NCBI RefSeq assembly: GCF_003173355.1
Contig: NZ_QGMY01000011.1
Coordinates: 106,295 to 170,294 of the forward strand
Direction of reading: 5' to 3'
Source of the DNA: Methanospirillum lacunae
Lineage (GTDB): Archaea; Halobacteriota; Methanomicrobia; Methanomicrobiales; Methanospirillaceae
Length of the DNA: 64,000 nucleotides
The position numbers and the translations under genes are program-made. Below, piece by piece: positions 18,122-26,531 of the stretch. Under the pieces are notes generated by a model. That model worked only from the letters and a program-made list of their open reading frames with translations. It had not been told where the DNA came from and searched no databases. Position 1 is the stretch's first letter, and every line of letters begins with the position of its first letter.

Positions 18122-19651
18122 ATGTTCAATATCACTTCTTTTCTGGATATCCGTGTCCGGGAACATCCTGATAAAATAGCACTTATTCATCCGTCACGAA
18201 ATATCACCTACTCCTGGAGAGAATTGCATGATGCAGTTCTCAGAGCAGCGGGGGGAATGAAAGGAATCGGATTATCACATGGTGATCGTGTTGTTCTTTT
18301 TCTGGATAGTTCTACTGATTACTTGATCTCATACTTTGCTCTCTGGAGGATTGGGGCAATAGCAGTTCCTGCAAATATTGTGTATCGTGAGGAGGAACTC
18401 CGGTACGTCATAGAAGATTCTGGTGCCCGGGCAGTAATCACCGACAGTAGTGGAAGGGAGATGGTTGAAAAATTAGCCCGAGTCCTTAAGATCCCTGAAA
18501 TAATTATAGCCGGAATTAGTGGTGAGAATTCCCTCGATAATATTCTGCATTCTTCTCCTCTTCAGTATCCTCATCCATGTCATCCTGATGATCTGTCTCA
18601 GATTCAGTACACATCCGGGACTACCGGGAGGCCGAAAGGTGCCATGCTTACCCAAGGAGGATGGATGGCAGCACTGGAGGCGGAACGTGATGCACTCGAA
18701 CTTACTTCAAGTGATATTTACCTGGGTATTTACCCGATGGGTCATGTTGGGATCAGCTGGGGAATCTCTGCTTTGAAACAGGGTGGGACATGGGTTATCC
18801 TTGAACGGTTCCAGTTAGAGAGATATCTGAATCTTGTGGAGGAGTATAAGGTTACAGTTCTTTCTGCCATGCCCCCTGTTATCCACAGTATCATGGAGAC
18901 TTCCCGGGAAACAGATAAAAAAATTGCTACTGTGAGGAGGATAATCAGCGGTGGAGGACCAATGCACTCACCAACCTGGAGGGCATTTCACCAGAGGTTT
19001 AACATCCCCATCATCAATGCTTACGGTTTATCTGAAACAATAGTTGTTGGTTCAGGTACGGTTATCAGACCTGAACATTATCCTGAAGCTGATGAATATA
19101 ACAGTGTGGGAACCCCTGTGGGATATACTGAAATTCGGGTGGTAAATGAGGATGATCCTGCGGTCACTCTTCCTGATACAAAAGCAGGTGAGATTGCAAT
19201 TCGTGGTCCGGCTGTAGCACTTGGATACTGGCAGAAGCCGGAGGAGACTGCAGCAGTTTTTCTTTCTGACGGCTGGTTCCTCACCGGGGATATAGGATAT
19301 ATTGACAAGAACGGGATGCTGGTTATAACTGACCGTAAAAAGGATATGATCATCATGTCAGGCTGGAAGATCTATCCTACCGAGGTTGAAAATTCTCTGA
19401 TTCTTCATCCTGATATCGCAGATATTGCAATTTTTGGCTGCCCTGATGAAGAAAAAGGGGAAATCCCGGCAGCAGCGGTTGTTCCAAAGAACGGACACAC
19501 AGTCACCCATGAGAGTCTGGTGGCTTTCGCCAGGGAACATCTCGCGGGGTACAAAATTCCTCGAAAGACAGTTATTGTTGAGAGTCTTCCCCGGGTTGGG
19601 GGCTGGAAGCTGCTCCGCAGGCAGCTTCGTGAACAGTACTGTCTAACCTGA
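18122..19651 (+). CDS. AMP-dependent acyl-CoA synthetase/ligase
   Basis: The protein has 509 residues and belongs to the ANL superfamily. It activates a carboxylic acid with ATP to an acyl-adenylate and transfers it to coenzyme A. The P-loop is YTSGTTGRPKGA (about residues 162-173). The A5 motif is NAYGLSETI, A7 is DGWFLTGDIGYID and A8 is DRKKDMIIMSGWKIYPTE. The catalytic C-terminal lysine lies in GWKLLRRQLRE, where the usual TGK is replaced by GWK but the lysine remains. It resembles medium/long-chain fatty acid ligases, but the substrate cannot be assigned. The gene is isolated between two minus-strand groups. Confidence 0.88.
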   Translation: MFNITSFLDIRVREHPDKIALIHPSRNITYSWRELHDAVLRAAGGMKGIGLSHGDRVVLFLDSSTDYLISYFALWRIGAIAVPANIVYREEELRYVIEDSGARAVITDSSGREMVEKLARVLKIPEIIIAGISGENSLDNILHSSPLQYPHPCHPDDLSQIQYTSGTTGRPKGAMLTQGGWMAALEAERDALELTSSDIYLGIYPMGHVGISWGISALKQGGTWVILERFQLERYLNLVEEYKVTVLSAMPPVIHSIMETSRETDKKIATVRRIISGGGPMHSPTWRAFHQRFNIPIINAYGLSETIVVGSGTVIRPEHYPEADEYNSVGTPVGYTEIRVVNEDDPAVTLPDTKAGEIAIRGPAVALGYWQKPEETAAVFLSDGWFLTGDIGYIDKNGMLVITDRKKDMIIMSGWKIYPTEVENSLILHPDIADIAIFGCPDEEKGEIPAAAVVPKNGHTVTHESLVAFAREHLAGYKIPRKTVIVESLPRVGGWKLLRRQLREQYCLT

Positions 19652-19652
19652 T

Positions 19653-19949
19653 TCAACTGGTATTAGTTAATTTCGTAGTTTTTGGTGTCCGGTGAACCCT
19701 GACACCACTATCTGTCAGGAGATCATTGAAACTGACAACGAGGCCTGTGCTCCCCATTACATATGTCAGGTTTGAAGGAGTCGTGTTCTTTCCTGCCATT
19801 GACTGCATGATAAGAAAGTTCTCCAGAAGCTGGCTCTCCTGGCGAATTGGCTGATGGGAATCCATGATATAATTCCCAATACCGGCCATCAAGAGACCGC
19901 ATATTACCAGGGCAGTTACAATTGCCACCCTTCCGGGTTCAATTCTCAT
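19653..19949 (-). CDS. Small single-span membrane protein, unknown
   Basis: The protein has 98 residues, with one hydrophobic segment (about residues 8-27) and an extracytoplasmic Ser/Thr-rich tail. It contains no cysteines and no recognised motif. Its ATG is 2 bases after the stop of the membrane winged-helix gene, so the two are almost certainly co-transcribed and may interact, for instance as a ligand-sensing partner of the regulator. I do not recognise the family. Confidence 0.7.
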   Translation of the reverse strand: MRIEPGRVAIVTALVICGLLMAGIGNYIMDSHQPIRQESQLLENFLIMQSMAGKNTTPSNLTYVMGSTGLVVSFNDLLTDSGVRVHRTPKTTKLTNTS

Positions 19950-19951
19950 GG

Positions 19952-20497
19952 TTACTTCAGGAGAATGATATTCCCCATTCCTCTTCTTCGTCTCTCGATC
20001 AGACCCATACTTTCGAGGATATCGAGCGTTCTACTAACATTTGATTTGGATAGTCCGGTCTTCTCTACGATATCGCTTTGGGGAATGAGCCCATCGGCAT
20101 CCAGAATACTCTGGTAGATGAGCTGCTGGTCCTCTTTCAATGTGGGAAGTACTGCCTCCCATTTACGCCGTCGTTCCTCAAGAGGAGATGGTAATGGAAC
20201 TTCTGGTTCTGGTGCTTTTGTCTGGACTGGCTGTGAAGAAGTGACAATATGAATCTGATCGTAAAAGAGCAGAGTTAATGCACTCGCGCAGACCACCAGG
20301 GATGCACAGATGATGATAGCAACATCGGTTATTGTGTATATATCACCGATATGTTCAGTCTGAATAACAAAGTCGGTTCCTGTACTCCAGATAACGAGAG
20401 GAGTAGGATTCAGGAGTTTCACCCCGAGAAAGAATACTGCTGATATTAGTACTGCTGCTGCTAGAACTTGCTGACCGTTCAGACCTGGGATATGCAT
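19952..20497 (-). CDS. Membrane-anchored winged-helix transcriptional regulator
   Basis: The protein has 181 residues. Two hydrophobic segments (about 9-30 and 55-80) are separated by a short extracytoplasmic loop, followed by a proline-rich linker (PEPEVPLPSP) and a C-terminal MarR/IclR-like winged helix (about 118-181). The recognition region reads SDIVEKTGLSKSNVSRTLDILESMG and the wing is RRRRGMGN. Such membrane-tethered wHTH proteins are frequent in Euryarchaeota and are presumed to link an envelope signal to transcription. The gene heads a two-gene operon with the small membrane protein. The target genes are unknown. Confidence 0.8.
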   Translation of the reverse strand: MHIPGLNGQQVLAAAVLISAVFFLGVKLLNPTPLVIWSTGTDFVIQTEHIGDIYTITDVAIIICASLVVCASALTLLFYDQIHIVTSSQPVQTKAPEPEVPLPSPLEERRRKWEAVLPTLKEDQQLIYQSILDADGLIPQSDIVEKTGLSKSNVSRTLDILESMGLIERRRRGMGNIILLK

Positions 20498-20589
20498 AAC
20501 TCCACCGATATCTCCTGTACTCAGACGTTACTCATGGGATAACATCAGTCTTTTCAAACAAGGGTAGTGACGAGTGATAATTCTTCTTC

Positions 20590-21510
20590 TCACTGGTGGT
20601 TATCAACGCCTGTTTCAGATCGTACTAGTGCTGCTGCTTCACAGAGCCGCGAAAGTTTGGCATATGCCACATCCTGCGGCAACATCCTGAGTCCGCAGTC
20701 TGGGTCTATAATGAGCCGTTCTGCTCCAAGCAACTCGACTCCTGTCCTTATCCTCTTAATGACGGTTTCTACGTCTTCCAGTTTTGCCGATGATGAATCC
20801 ACGCAGCCAAACCCGATATACTTTGCGCAAAGATCACGGGATGAAAGAGATGAGAGGTTATCAGGGTCAACGCTCCCTTCAAAGTCAAGCACCTGAACCG
20901 GCATCCTGACATACTCATCGATGATCCGGGAGAGCGGACCACACACATGGAGACAGACCGGGACTGAAACCTGCGTGGTGATTCTCTCAATTGCATTTCT
21001 TCCAATGTCCAGGTCTGCTACCCCGGTTGAGAAGATTGGCTCATCTATCTGGAGCATTGTGATCCCGACCTCCCCGAGGGAGCGCGCTTCTACAGCAAGG
21101 GCTTCAGCGATATCCGGTACCAGTTCATCACGGGTCCGGTAATTCGGCGTGTCAAGATGGAGCCCGTAAGAAAGGGTGGAAGGACCGGTTACGATCCCTT
21201 TAACGTATGGATGCCGGGTTCTGGCGTACCTGGTATCTTTGACTGTTATCGGATGTCCGGATGGCATCACCTTTCCGATCACATCCTTTCCCCTGATCCC
21301 GGGGAGCTCGGATGCAAACGTTCCAATCATGTCTCCTCTCACCTGTCCGTCAGAAATTATTGTAATTCCTGCTGATATCTGTGCATCAACAGCCTGGCAG
21401 GCTGCTTCGTGGAATGGATCCAGCAGGCTCCTTAAGGTCCGCCGTGGCTCGGCAGGATAACTTCCGACTACTGTTGTCGGGAGGATCTGACCTGGGATGA
21501 AAGGTTTCAT
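20590..21510 (-). CDS. Core methionine synthase (MetE C-terminal-type, archaeal)
   Basis: The protein has 306 residues and corresponds only to the catalytic C-terminal half of cobalamin-independent methionine synthase. Zinc ligands are visible in LHVCGP (His and Cys) and in DPDCGLRMLP (Cys). The N-terminal TTVVGSYP and the DEPIFSTG region complete the homocysteine site. In methanogens this core enzyme transfers a methyl group from a methylcobamide donor or corrinoid protein to homocysteine rather than using folate, which is family knowledge and not visible here. It lies 9 bases downstream of aspS and is probably co-transcribed. I do not assign a symbol because MetE/MesA-D subtypes cannot be told apart by eye. 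Confidence 0.88.
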   Translation of the reverse strand: MKPFIPGQILPTTVVGSYPAEPRRTLRSLLDPFHEAACQAVDAQISAGITIISDGQVRGDMIGTFASELPGIRGKDVIGKVMPSGHPITVKDTRYARTRHPYVKGIVTGPSTLSYGLHLDTPNYRTRDELVPDIAEALAVEARSLGEVGITMLQIDEPIFSTGVADLDIGRNAIERITTQVSVPVCLHVCGPLSRIIDEYVRMPVQVLDFEGSVDPDNLSSLSSRDLCAKYIGFGCVDSSSAKLEDVETVIKRIRTGVELLGAERLIIDPDCGLRMLPQDVAYAKLSRLCEAAALVRSETGVDNHQ

Positions 21511-21519
21511 GATAGGTTT

Positions 21520-22812
21520 TCAGGGAACCACACGGTGGCGGTCACGTGGGAACAGTACTGCTTCTCTGACATTCTGCAGTCCAAGCATCGTTGCAACCAG
21601 CCGGTCTGCACCAAGACCCCACCCGGCATGCGGAGGCATACCATACTTGAATGGGCTTAAGTAGAATTCAAAGTTATCTGGATTCAGACCTTTCTTTGTG
21701 ATCTGCGTGACGAGGAGATCATGCTGGTGAACACGTTGTGCTCCACTTGAGAGTTCCATTCTGGGGTGCATCATATCAAATGCCTTACAGATCTCGGGTT
21801 CGTTCTCGTATGGCATTGCGTAATATGGTCTGATTGAACTGGGCCAGTCTACAATGAAGTAATGACGCCCCATCTCTTCGCCGATGACCTTCTCCGCAGC
21901 GGTGCCGATATCATCGCCGAACTTGATCGGATCATTCATTCCCCTGCTTGCGATCTCGATGGCATCAGTATACGAAAGCCGGGGGAAGTTCTTCTCAGGA
22001 ACAGCGAATGAGTCTATTTCAAGATCAGCAATCGCAGTACTGCAGTTCTTGTCCACGAAAGAGTAAACAGAACGCACAAGGTCTTCGAGCACCTGCATAA
22101 CATCTTCATGGGTGGCAAACGAAACCTCGACATCTATTGAGGTTGCCTCATTCAGGTGCTTGGTTGTATTGTGCTCTTCTGCCCTGAATATCGGTCCGAT
22201 CTCGTAGACCTTCTCAAATCCTGCAGCCATCATCATTTGTTTATAGAGTTGCGGGCTTTGGTTGAGAAACGCCTCTTTCTCAAAATATGCGATTGGGAAG
22301 AGTTCAGTGCCTCCCTCGGTTGCTGCAGCAACAATCTTGGAGGTTGTTATCTCGATAAAATCATTGTCAAAGAGGAAATTTCGGGTTGCGTGCTGGACAG
22401 CACTGCGGATCTTGAAGACTGCGCTCACACGGGGCCTGCGTGCATCAAGGAACCGGTTATCAAGCCTGGTGTCTAGTTCTGCAGGAACCTTCTCGGCAAC
22501 ATCGAGCGGGAGCGGGGTTGCAGCCTTACTGACAACCTCGATAGCGTCAGGAATAACCTCACGGCCACCAGGAGCCTTTCCTTCCGGTTTGACGGTTCCG
22601 GTGACCCTGACTACTGACTCACGGGAGATGTCCTTGAGTGCCTCAACAACCTGAGGTGTAGCCTTCTTCTTAGGTACAGTGACCTGGATGATTCCGGTCC
22701 GGTCTCTGAGGAGGAGAAAAGCAAGGCCTCCGAGATCACGGATCTCGTGTGCCCATCCGGTAATATCTGCTGAGGTTGACTCAGGAGTGATGGTATTGAT
22801 AGGGACTCGCAT
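21520..22812 (-). CDS. aspS: Aspartyl-tRNA synthetase (archaeal/eukaryotic type)
   Basis: The protein has 430 residues from the ATG at 22812. The longer frame to 22845 adds residues before the normal archaeal N-terminus (MRVPINTI) and is not preferred. The N-terminal OB fold binds the anticodon ([19 protein letters not shown]). The class II motifs follow: motif 2 [14 protein letters not shown] and motif 3 [21 protein letters not shown] forms the aspartate pocket. There is no bacterial insertion domain, as expected of archaea. A His follows GWA, where discriminating enzymes such as the Thermococcus one have Trp, so this enzyme may also charge tRNA-Asn and need GatCAB. It is the first gene before the methionine synthase gene. 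Confidence 0.95.
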   Translation of the reverse strand: MRVPINTITPESTSADITGWAHEIRDLGGLAFLLLRDRTGIIQVTVPKKKATPQVVEALKDISRESVVRVTGTVKPEGKAPGGREVIPDAIEVVSKAATPLPLDVAEKVPAELDTRLDNRFLDARRPRVSAVFKIRSAVQHATRNFLFDNDFIEITTSKIVAAATEGGTELFPIAYFEKEAFLNQSPQLYKQMMMAAGFEKVYEIGPIFRAEEHNTTKHLNEATSIDVEVSFATHEDVMQVLEDLVRSVYSFVDKNCSTAIADLEIDSFAVPEKNFPRLSYTDAIEIASRGMNDPIKFGDDIGTAAEKVIGEEMGRHYFIVDWPSSIRPYYAMPYENEPEICKAFDMMHPRMELSSGAQRVHQHDLLVTQITKKGLNPDNFEFYLSPFKYGMPPHAGWGLGADRLVATMLGLQNVREAVLFPRDRHRVVP

Positions 22813-22923
22813 ATGCAACCCTAGTACTTGCACATACAGGGCCAAAACCTTTGGTGCCGATCCTGACCCGCAGAGACAGGGGATGATACAAAGCCCTTAT
22901 GCGTTCATGCCAGCGAGGTACTA

Positions 22924-24264
22924 ATGAGAACCATGAGTGCGTGTGTACATGACCCGGATCTCTTTACAAATAAGGGTTCAATCCTCATCACCGGAACCAG
23001 GATCGGAGATCGGAATGTTGACATTTTTATTGATGAGACCGGCACGATTCGCGATATTGGTGAAGGGGTATCAAAAAAGTGCAGGAGCGAGGCAGAACAC
23101 CAGATATCAGCAGAAAAGACTCTTGCCATTCCCGGGCTTGTAAATGCCCACACGCATGCTGCCATGACCCTGCTTCGGGGATATGCGGATGATATGCACT
23201 TGCAGCAGTGGCTTTCTGAGAAGATCTGGCCACTAGAAGCGCATCTCACAGGCGAAGATGTGTATTGGGGAACAAAGCTTGCCTGCCTTGAGATGATCAG
23301 GAGTGGAACCGTTGCGTTCAATGACATGTACTTCTTCATGGAAGATGCTGCACGAGCGGTTGATGAAAGTGGGATACGTGGGGTTCTCTGCCATGGATTC
23401 ATCACCTTCGGTCTCGCTGAAAAGTTCGAGTCAGAGGTGAAGGCAACAGAGAACCTGGTCTCCCATATCAGGGGGATGAACAATCCGCGCATCACTCCGG
23501 CAGTTGGGCCCCACGCCCCATACACCGTGCCACCTGAACATCTTGAGTGGTGTGGGTCGTACAGTAAGGATGAGGATATCATGCTTCACATCCACCTGAG
23601 TGAGACCGAGCAGGAGGTGATTGACTGCAAAAAAGCTCATGGGGTTACCCCTGCTGTCCTTCTTGACCAGTGTGGATGCCTGTCAGAGCGAACTCTCGCT
23701 GCTCATGGCTGTTGGCTTGAGGATGAAGACTGCCGGCTCCTTGCAGAACGAGGATGTCATGTGGCCCATAATCCGGTAAGTAATATGAAACTCGCAACCG
23801 GCCGGGCAATGCCATATCCTTCTCTTCGAAGTGCCGGGGTAAATGTGGCCCTTGCAACAGACGGGTGCTCCTCAAACAACAACCTGGATCTTTTCGAGGA
23901 GATGAAGGTCGCCGCAATAGGCCAGAAGTTCTTCTGGAAACAGGATACTCTCCTTCCTGCTGAAGAAGCCCTTTCCATGGCAACTTCATGCGGGGCTAAA
24001 GCCCTGGGAATACCTGGCGGATCGATAGTAGTGGGACAGGCGGCAGATATCGTGCTGGTATCACTAGATCATCCCTCAATGGTTCCGCTCCACAATCCGG
24101 TTTCGAACCTGGTATACTCGGCATCAGGATGTCAGGTCAGTACGGTACTCTGCAATGGCAGGGTATTGATGTATGAAAAGGAGATCCCGGGAGAAACCGC
24201 AATCCTTTCTGGCGCAGCAGATGCAGCAGCAGGTCTTCTGAACCGTGCAGCACAAAATACGTAA
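22924..24264 (+). CDS. dadD: 5'-deoxyadenosine / methylthioadenosine / SAH deaminase
   Basis: The protein has 446 residues and is a metal-dependent amidohydrolase of the MtaD/SAH-deaminase group. Metal ligands appear in NAHTHAAMTLLRG, HIHLSE and LATDGCSSNN. GYADDMHLQQWL is typical of the group. In Methanocaldococcus the homologue DadD deaminates 5'-deoxyadenosine produced by radical-SAM enzymes, and also methylthioadenosine and S-adenosylhomocysteine, to inosine derivatives. A GAGGT ribosome site lies 5 bases before the ATG. The adjacent methionine synthase and AspRS genes are transcribed away from it, but all relate to the methionine/SAM economy. Confidence 0.85.
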   Translation: MRTMSACVHDPDLFTNKGSILITGTRIGDRNVDIFIDETGTIRDIGEGVSKKCRSEAEHQISAEKTLAIPGLVNAHTHAAMTLLRGYADDMHLQQWLSEKIWPLEAHLTGEDVYWGTKLACLEMIRSGTVAFNDMYFFMEDAARAVDESGIRGVLCHGFITFGLAEKFESEVKATENLVSHIRGMNNPRITPAVGPHAPYTVPPEHLEWCGSYSKDEDIMLHIHLSETEQEVIDCKKAHGVTPAVLLDQCGCLSERTLAAHGCWLEDEDCRLLAERGCHVAHNPVSNMKLATGRAMPYPSLRSAGVNVALATDGCSSNNNLDLFEEMKVAAIGQKFFWKQDTLLPAEEALSMATSCGAKALGIPGGSIVVGQAADIVLVSLDHPSMVPLHNPVSNLVYSASGCQVSTVLCNGRVLMYEKEIPGETAILSGAADAAAGLLNRAAQNT

Positions 24265-24318
24265 GGGTGCAGGCACTATCCTGCCAGATCCCATTTTACA
24301 CACACATCACGACACGCA

Positions 24319-25245
24319 TCAGACCGGCATCCGATCTAAAATGAGATCAATAATCCCTTTTGAAATGTCAGGGCTCGTCATCAGGGTATCACATCGTATG
24401 GCACCAGGTACATCAACCGGATCACGGATATCCTGAACAAAGAGATCGACAAATTCTGCATACGCTGCGTACACACCGGCTGAAGTCGGTTCAAATCCCC
24501 GGGCAACCATGAGATCCCTGGCTGGCCCGCTCACCGGTTTGTCGCCGATAAATGGACTGACCGCAACCACCGGTTTTTGTTTGAGCAGATCAATAATTCC
24601 GTTGCACTCGAGAATTGGTGAGATGCTAGTTATCGGGTTACTCGGGCCGATGATGATGAGATCGCTCTTCTTCATGGCTTCCAGTGCTCCGGTGGAGGCA
24701 TCTGGTCTCCTCTCAGGAACCCTGAGCACCTTACTGATTTCCACACTTCCCCTGTGTTTGACCCAGTACTCCTGAAAATGAATGATCCCGTCTTTGGTTT
24801 CAATCATCGTGGTGTATTCCTGGTCTGTCATCGGGATGATTGTTGCATGAACTGACAACCGTGAACTGAGATCACAGGTTGCCTGCGAAAGTGTCATCCC
24901 TTCCTTGAGCAGTTCTCCTCTGAGAAGTTCAACAGCCCTGTCTTTGTCTCCGACTGCGAGGTATGTGTCAACTCCGATGGACCTGAACTGTTCATGTGTC
25001 ACGAATGTATCCCCGTCAATTCCCCACCAGGTTTTGGTGTTGAGAATCCCGGCAAAGAGGTACATCACCGTGTCGATATCAGGAGAGATATGTCCGCCCT
25101 GGTACCAGAGGTCTTCTGCCGTATTGACGATGACAGCGATATCTTTGTCGTTCAGGGCCAGTCTTGCACCCTGTAGAAGTTTAGGTGTCCCCGTTCCACC
25201 AGAAAGAAATGTTACAGTTATAGTATCTTCCCATGATAGACTCAT
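24319..25245 (-). CDS. cofD: 2-phospho-L-lactate transferase, coenzyme F420 biosynthesis
   Basis: The protein has 308 residues. CofD joins the activated 2-phospholactate (or related) guanylyl compound to Fo to make F420-0. The N-terminal SGGTGTPKLLQGARL loop and NTAEDLWYQGGHISPDIDTVMY are diagnostic. NPITSISPIL and KPVVAVSPFIGDKPVSGPA line the substrate site. F420 is the main hydride carrier in methanogenesis, which supports the identity of the host. No cofC, cofE or fbi genes are adjacent. It is convergent with the deaminase gene, with about 54 bases between. Confidence 0.96.
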   Translation of the reverse strand: MSLSWEDTITVTFLSGGTGTPKLLQGARLALNDKDIAVIVNTAEDLWYQGGHISPDIDTVMYLFAGILNTKTWWGIDGDTFVTHEQFRSIGVDTYLAVGDKDRAVELLRGELLKEGMTLSQATCDLSSRLSVHATIIPMTDQEYTTMIETKDGIIHFQEYWVKHRGSVEISKVLRVPERRPDASTGALEAMKKSDLIIIGPSNPITSISPILECNGIIDLLKQKPVVAVSPFIGDKPVSGPARDLMVARGFEPTSAGVYAAYAEFVDLFVQDIRDPVDVPGAIRCDTLMTSPDISKGIIDLILDRMPV

Positions 25246-25324
25246 CCCGGAAGAAACTTAAAACTGCCATACGAATACCATCACAGACAAAGGCCGGTGA
25301 ATTATAAAAGCGATCAAAGACCCG

Positions 25325-26506
25325 GTGCATGGGTACATCCAGGTCGAGCCTGAACTGCTCCCCCTTGTTGATTCACCGGAAATACAGCGGCTCCGGTATG
25401 TCCGCCAGCTCGGGTTTTCATTTCTGGTCTACCCCGGAGCACATCATACGCGGTTTGAGCACTCTCTTGGGGCCATGCATCTTGCATCCCTGATGTCAAA
25501 GCAGATTGAACTTGCAAAAGAGGATCATCTGCTTGTTACGACTGCTGCTCTTCTCCATGATATCGGTCACGGCCCGTTTTCTCATGCTATTGAAGGAATT
25601 GCATCAGAGTCACTAGGAAGATCACACACAGATGTCAGGGATCTGATAACTAAAAGCAGTCTTAATGATGAACTTGAGCGAATTGATGTAGATCCAGTCG
25701 AAGTCTGCCTGATGATAGAGGGAACACATCCCCTGGCGAGTATCATTCATGGCGATCTTGATGTGGATCGGATGGATTACCTGCTTCGTGATGCACATTA
25801 CACTGGTGTTCCATATGGGACAGTGGACTCCGGGCGTCTGATCCGTGCCACCCGTCTTTCTAATGGGGAGATTGTCCTTGATGAGAGTGGTGTGCAGGCT
25901 GCTGAATCACTTCTTATTGCAAGAACCCTGATGAGGCCTGCAGTGTATTATCATCATGTGAGCAGAATTGCAGAGAAGATCTTTTCGACTGCGGTTTATG
26001 AACAAAGTAGAATTGATCCAACCGGGATCATGGAAAAGATGATACGGATGGATGATGCCGCATGCATGCAAGCCCTCCTTTGTTCTGAGTATTCTGATGT
26101 CAGGCACCTGGCTGAAGACCTTTATTACAGGCGTCTTTTTAAACGTTCACTCTATCTTGGCAAAGAAGAAGTATCAGCCTCTTTAAGACTCGCTAACGAT
26201 TCGAATGAACGTGAACGAGAACTTGCAGGACGGATCGCTGAACAGGCAGGAGTAATGCCACGGGAAGTTCTTGTGGACATTCCTGCTTTTCCCCGTGATA
26301 TGTCTATAAAGGTTCAGGTACAGGACAGAGACAATCTTCTGCCTCTAGAGGAGGTGTCTCCACTGGTAACAACCCTAAATGAGACCCGTCGTACCCAGTG
26401 GCGGGTTGGTGTGTATGCACCCGAACCTGTAATCAATGAAGTCAGAATGGCTGCCAGGGAGTTACTTCACATCAGGCCGCTGACACGTCAGAACCGGCTT
26501 ATCTGA
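25325..26506 (+). CDS. HD-domain phosphohydrolase (dNTPase-like)
   Basis: The protein has 393 residues from GTG 25325. The HD metal site is complete: H in HTRFEHSLG, HD in LLHDIGHGPFSH, and D in DLDVDRMDYL. The family (YdhJ-like, related to dGTP triphosphohydrolases) removes phosphate from nucleotides. Family members normally begin M-x-I-I-K/R-D-P-V-H-G, and here the GTG is the V of that motif. The preceding codons ATT-ATA-AAA-GCG-ATC-AAA-GAC-CCG are open and encode the missing KAIKDP, with a GGTGA just before them, so the true start may be ATT 25301 or ATA 25304. The gene is divergent from cofD. Confidence 0.85.
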   Translation: MHGYIQVEPELLPLVDSPEIQRLRYVRQLGFSFLVYPGAHHTRFEHSLGAMHLASLMSKQIELAKEDHLLVTTAALLHDIGHGPFSHAIEGIASESLGRSHTDVRDLITKSSLNDELERIDVDPVEVCLMIEGTHPLASIIHGDLDVDRMDYLLRDAHYTGVPYGTVDSGRLIRATRLSNGEIVLDESGVQAAESLLIARTLMRPAVYYHHVSRIAEKIFSTAVYEQSRIDPTGIMEKMIRMDDAACMQALLCSEYSDVRHLAEDLYYRRLFKRSLYLGKEEVSASLRLANDSNERERELAGRIAEQAGVMPREVLVDIPAFPRDMSIKVQVQDRDNLLPLEEVSPLVTTLNETRRTQWRVGVYAPEPVINEVRMAARELLHIRPLTRQNRLI

Positions 26507-26526
26507 TTTTTAAATAATTTAAAAAT
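26506..26526. terminator. Bidirectional AT palindrome between convergent genes
   Basis: ATTTTTAAAT and ATTTAAAAAT are perfect inverted arms around one base. The element starts at the last base of the HD gene stop and ends a few bases before the stop of the convergent PKD gene. T-rich on both strands, it fits archaeal termination for both. Confidence 0.55.
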
Positions 26527-26531
26527 AGGGA

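Noticed and set aside
22813..22845. Longer AspRS start
   Set aside because: The added residues precede the conserved archaeal N-terminus MRVPINTI and lack support from a ribosome site.
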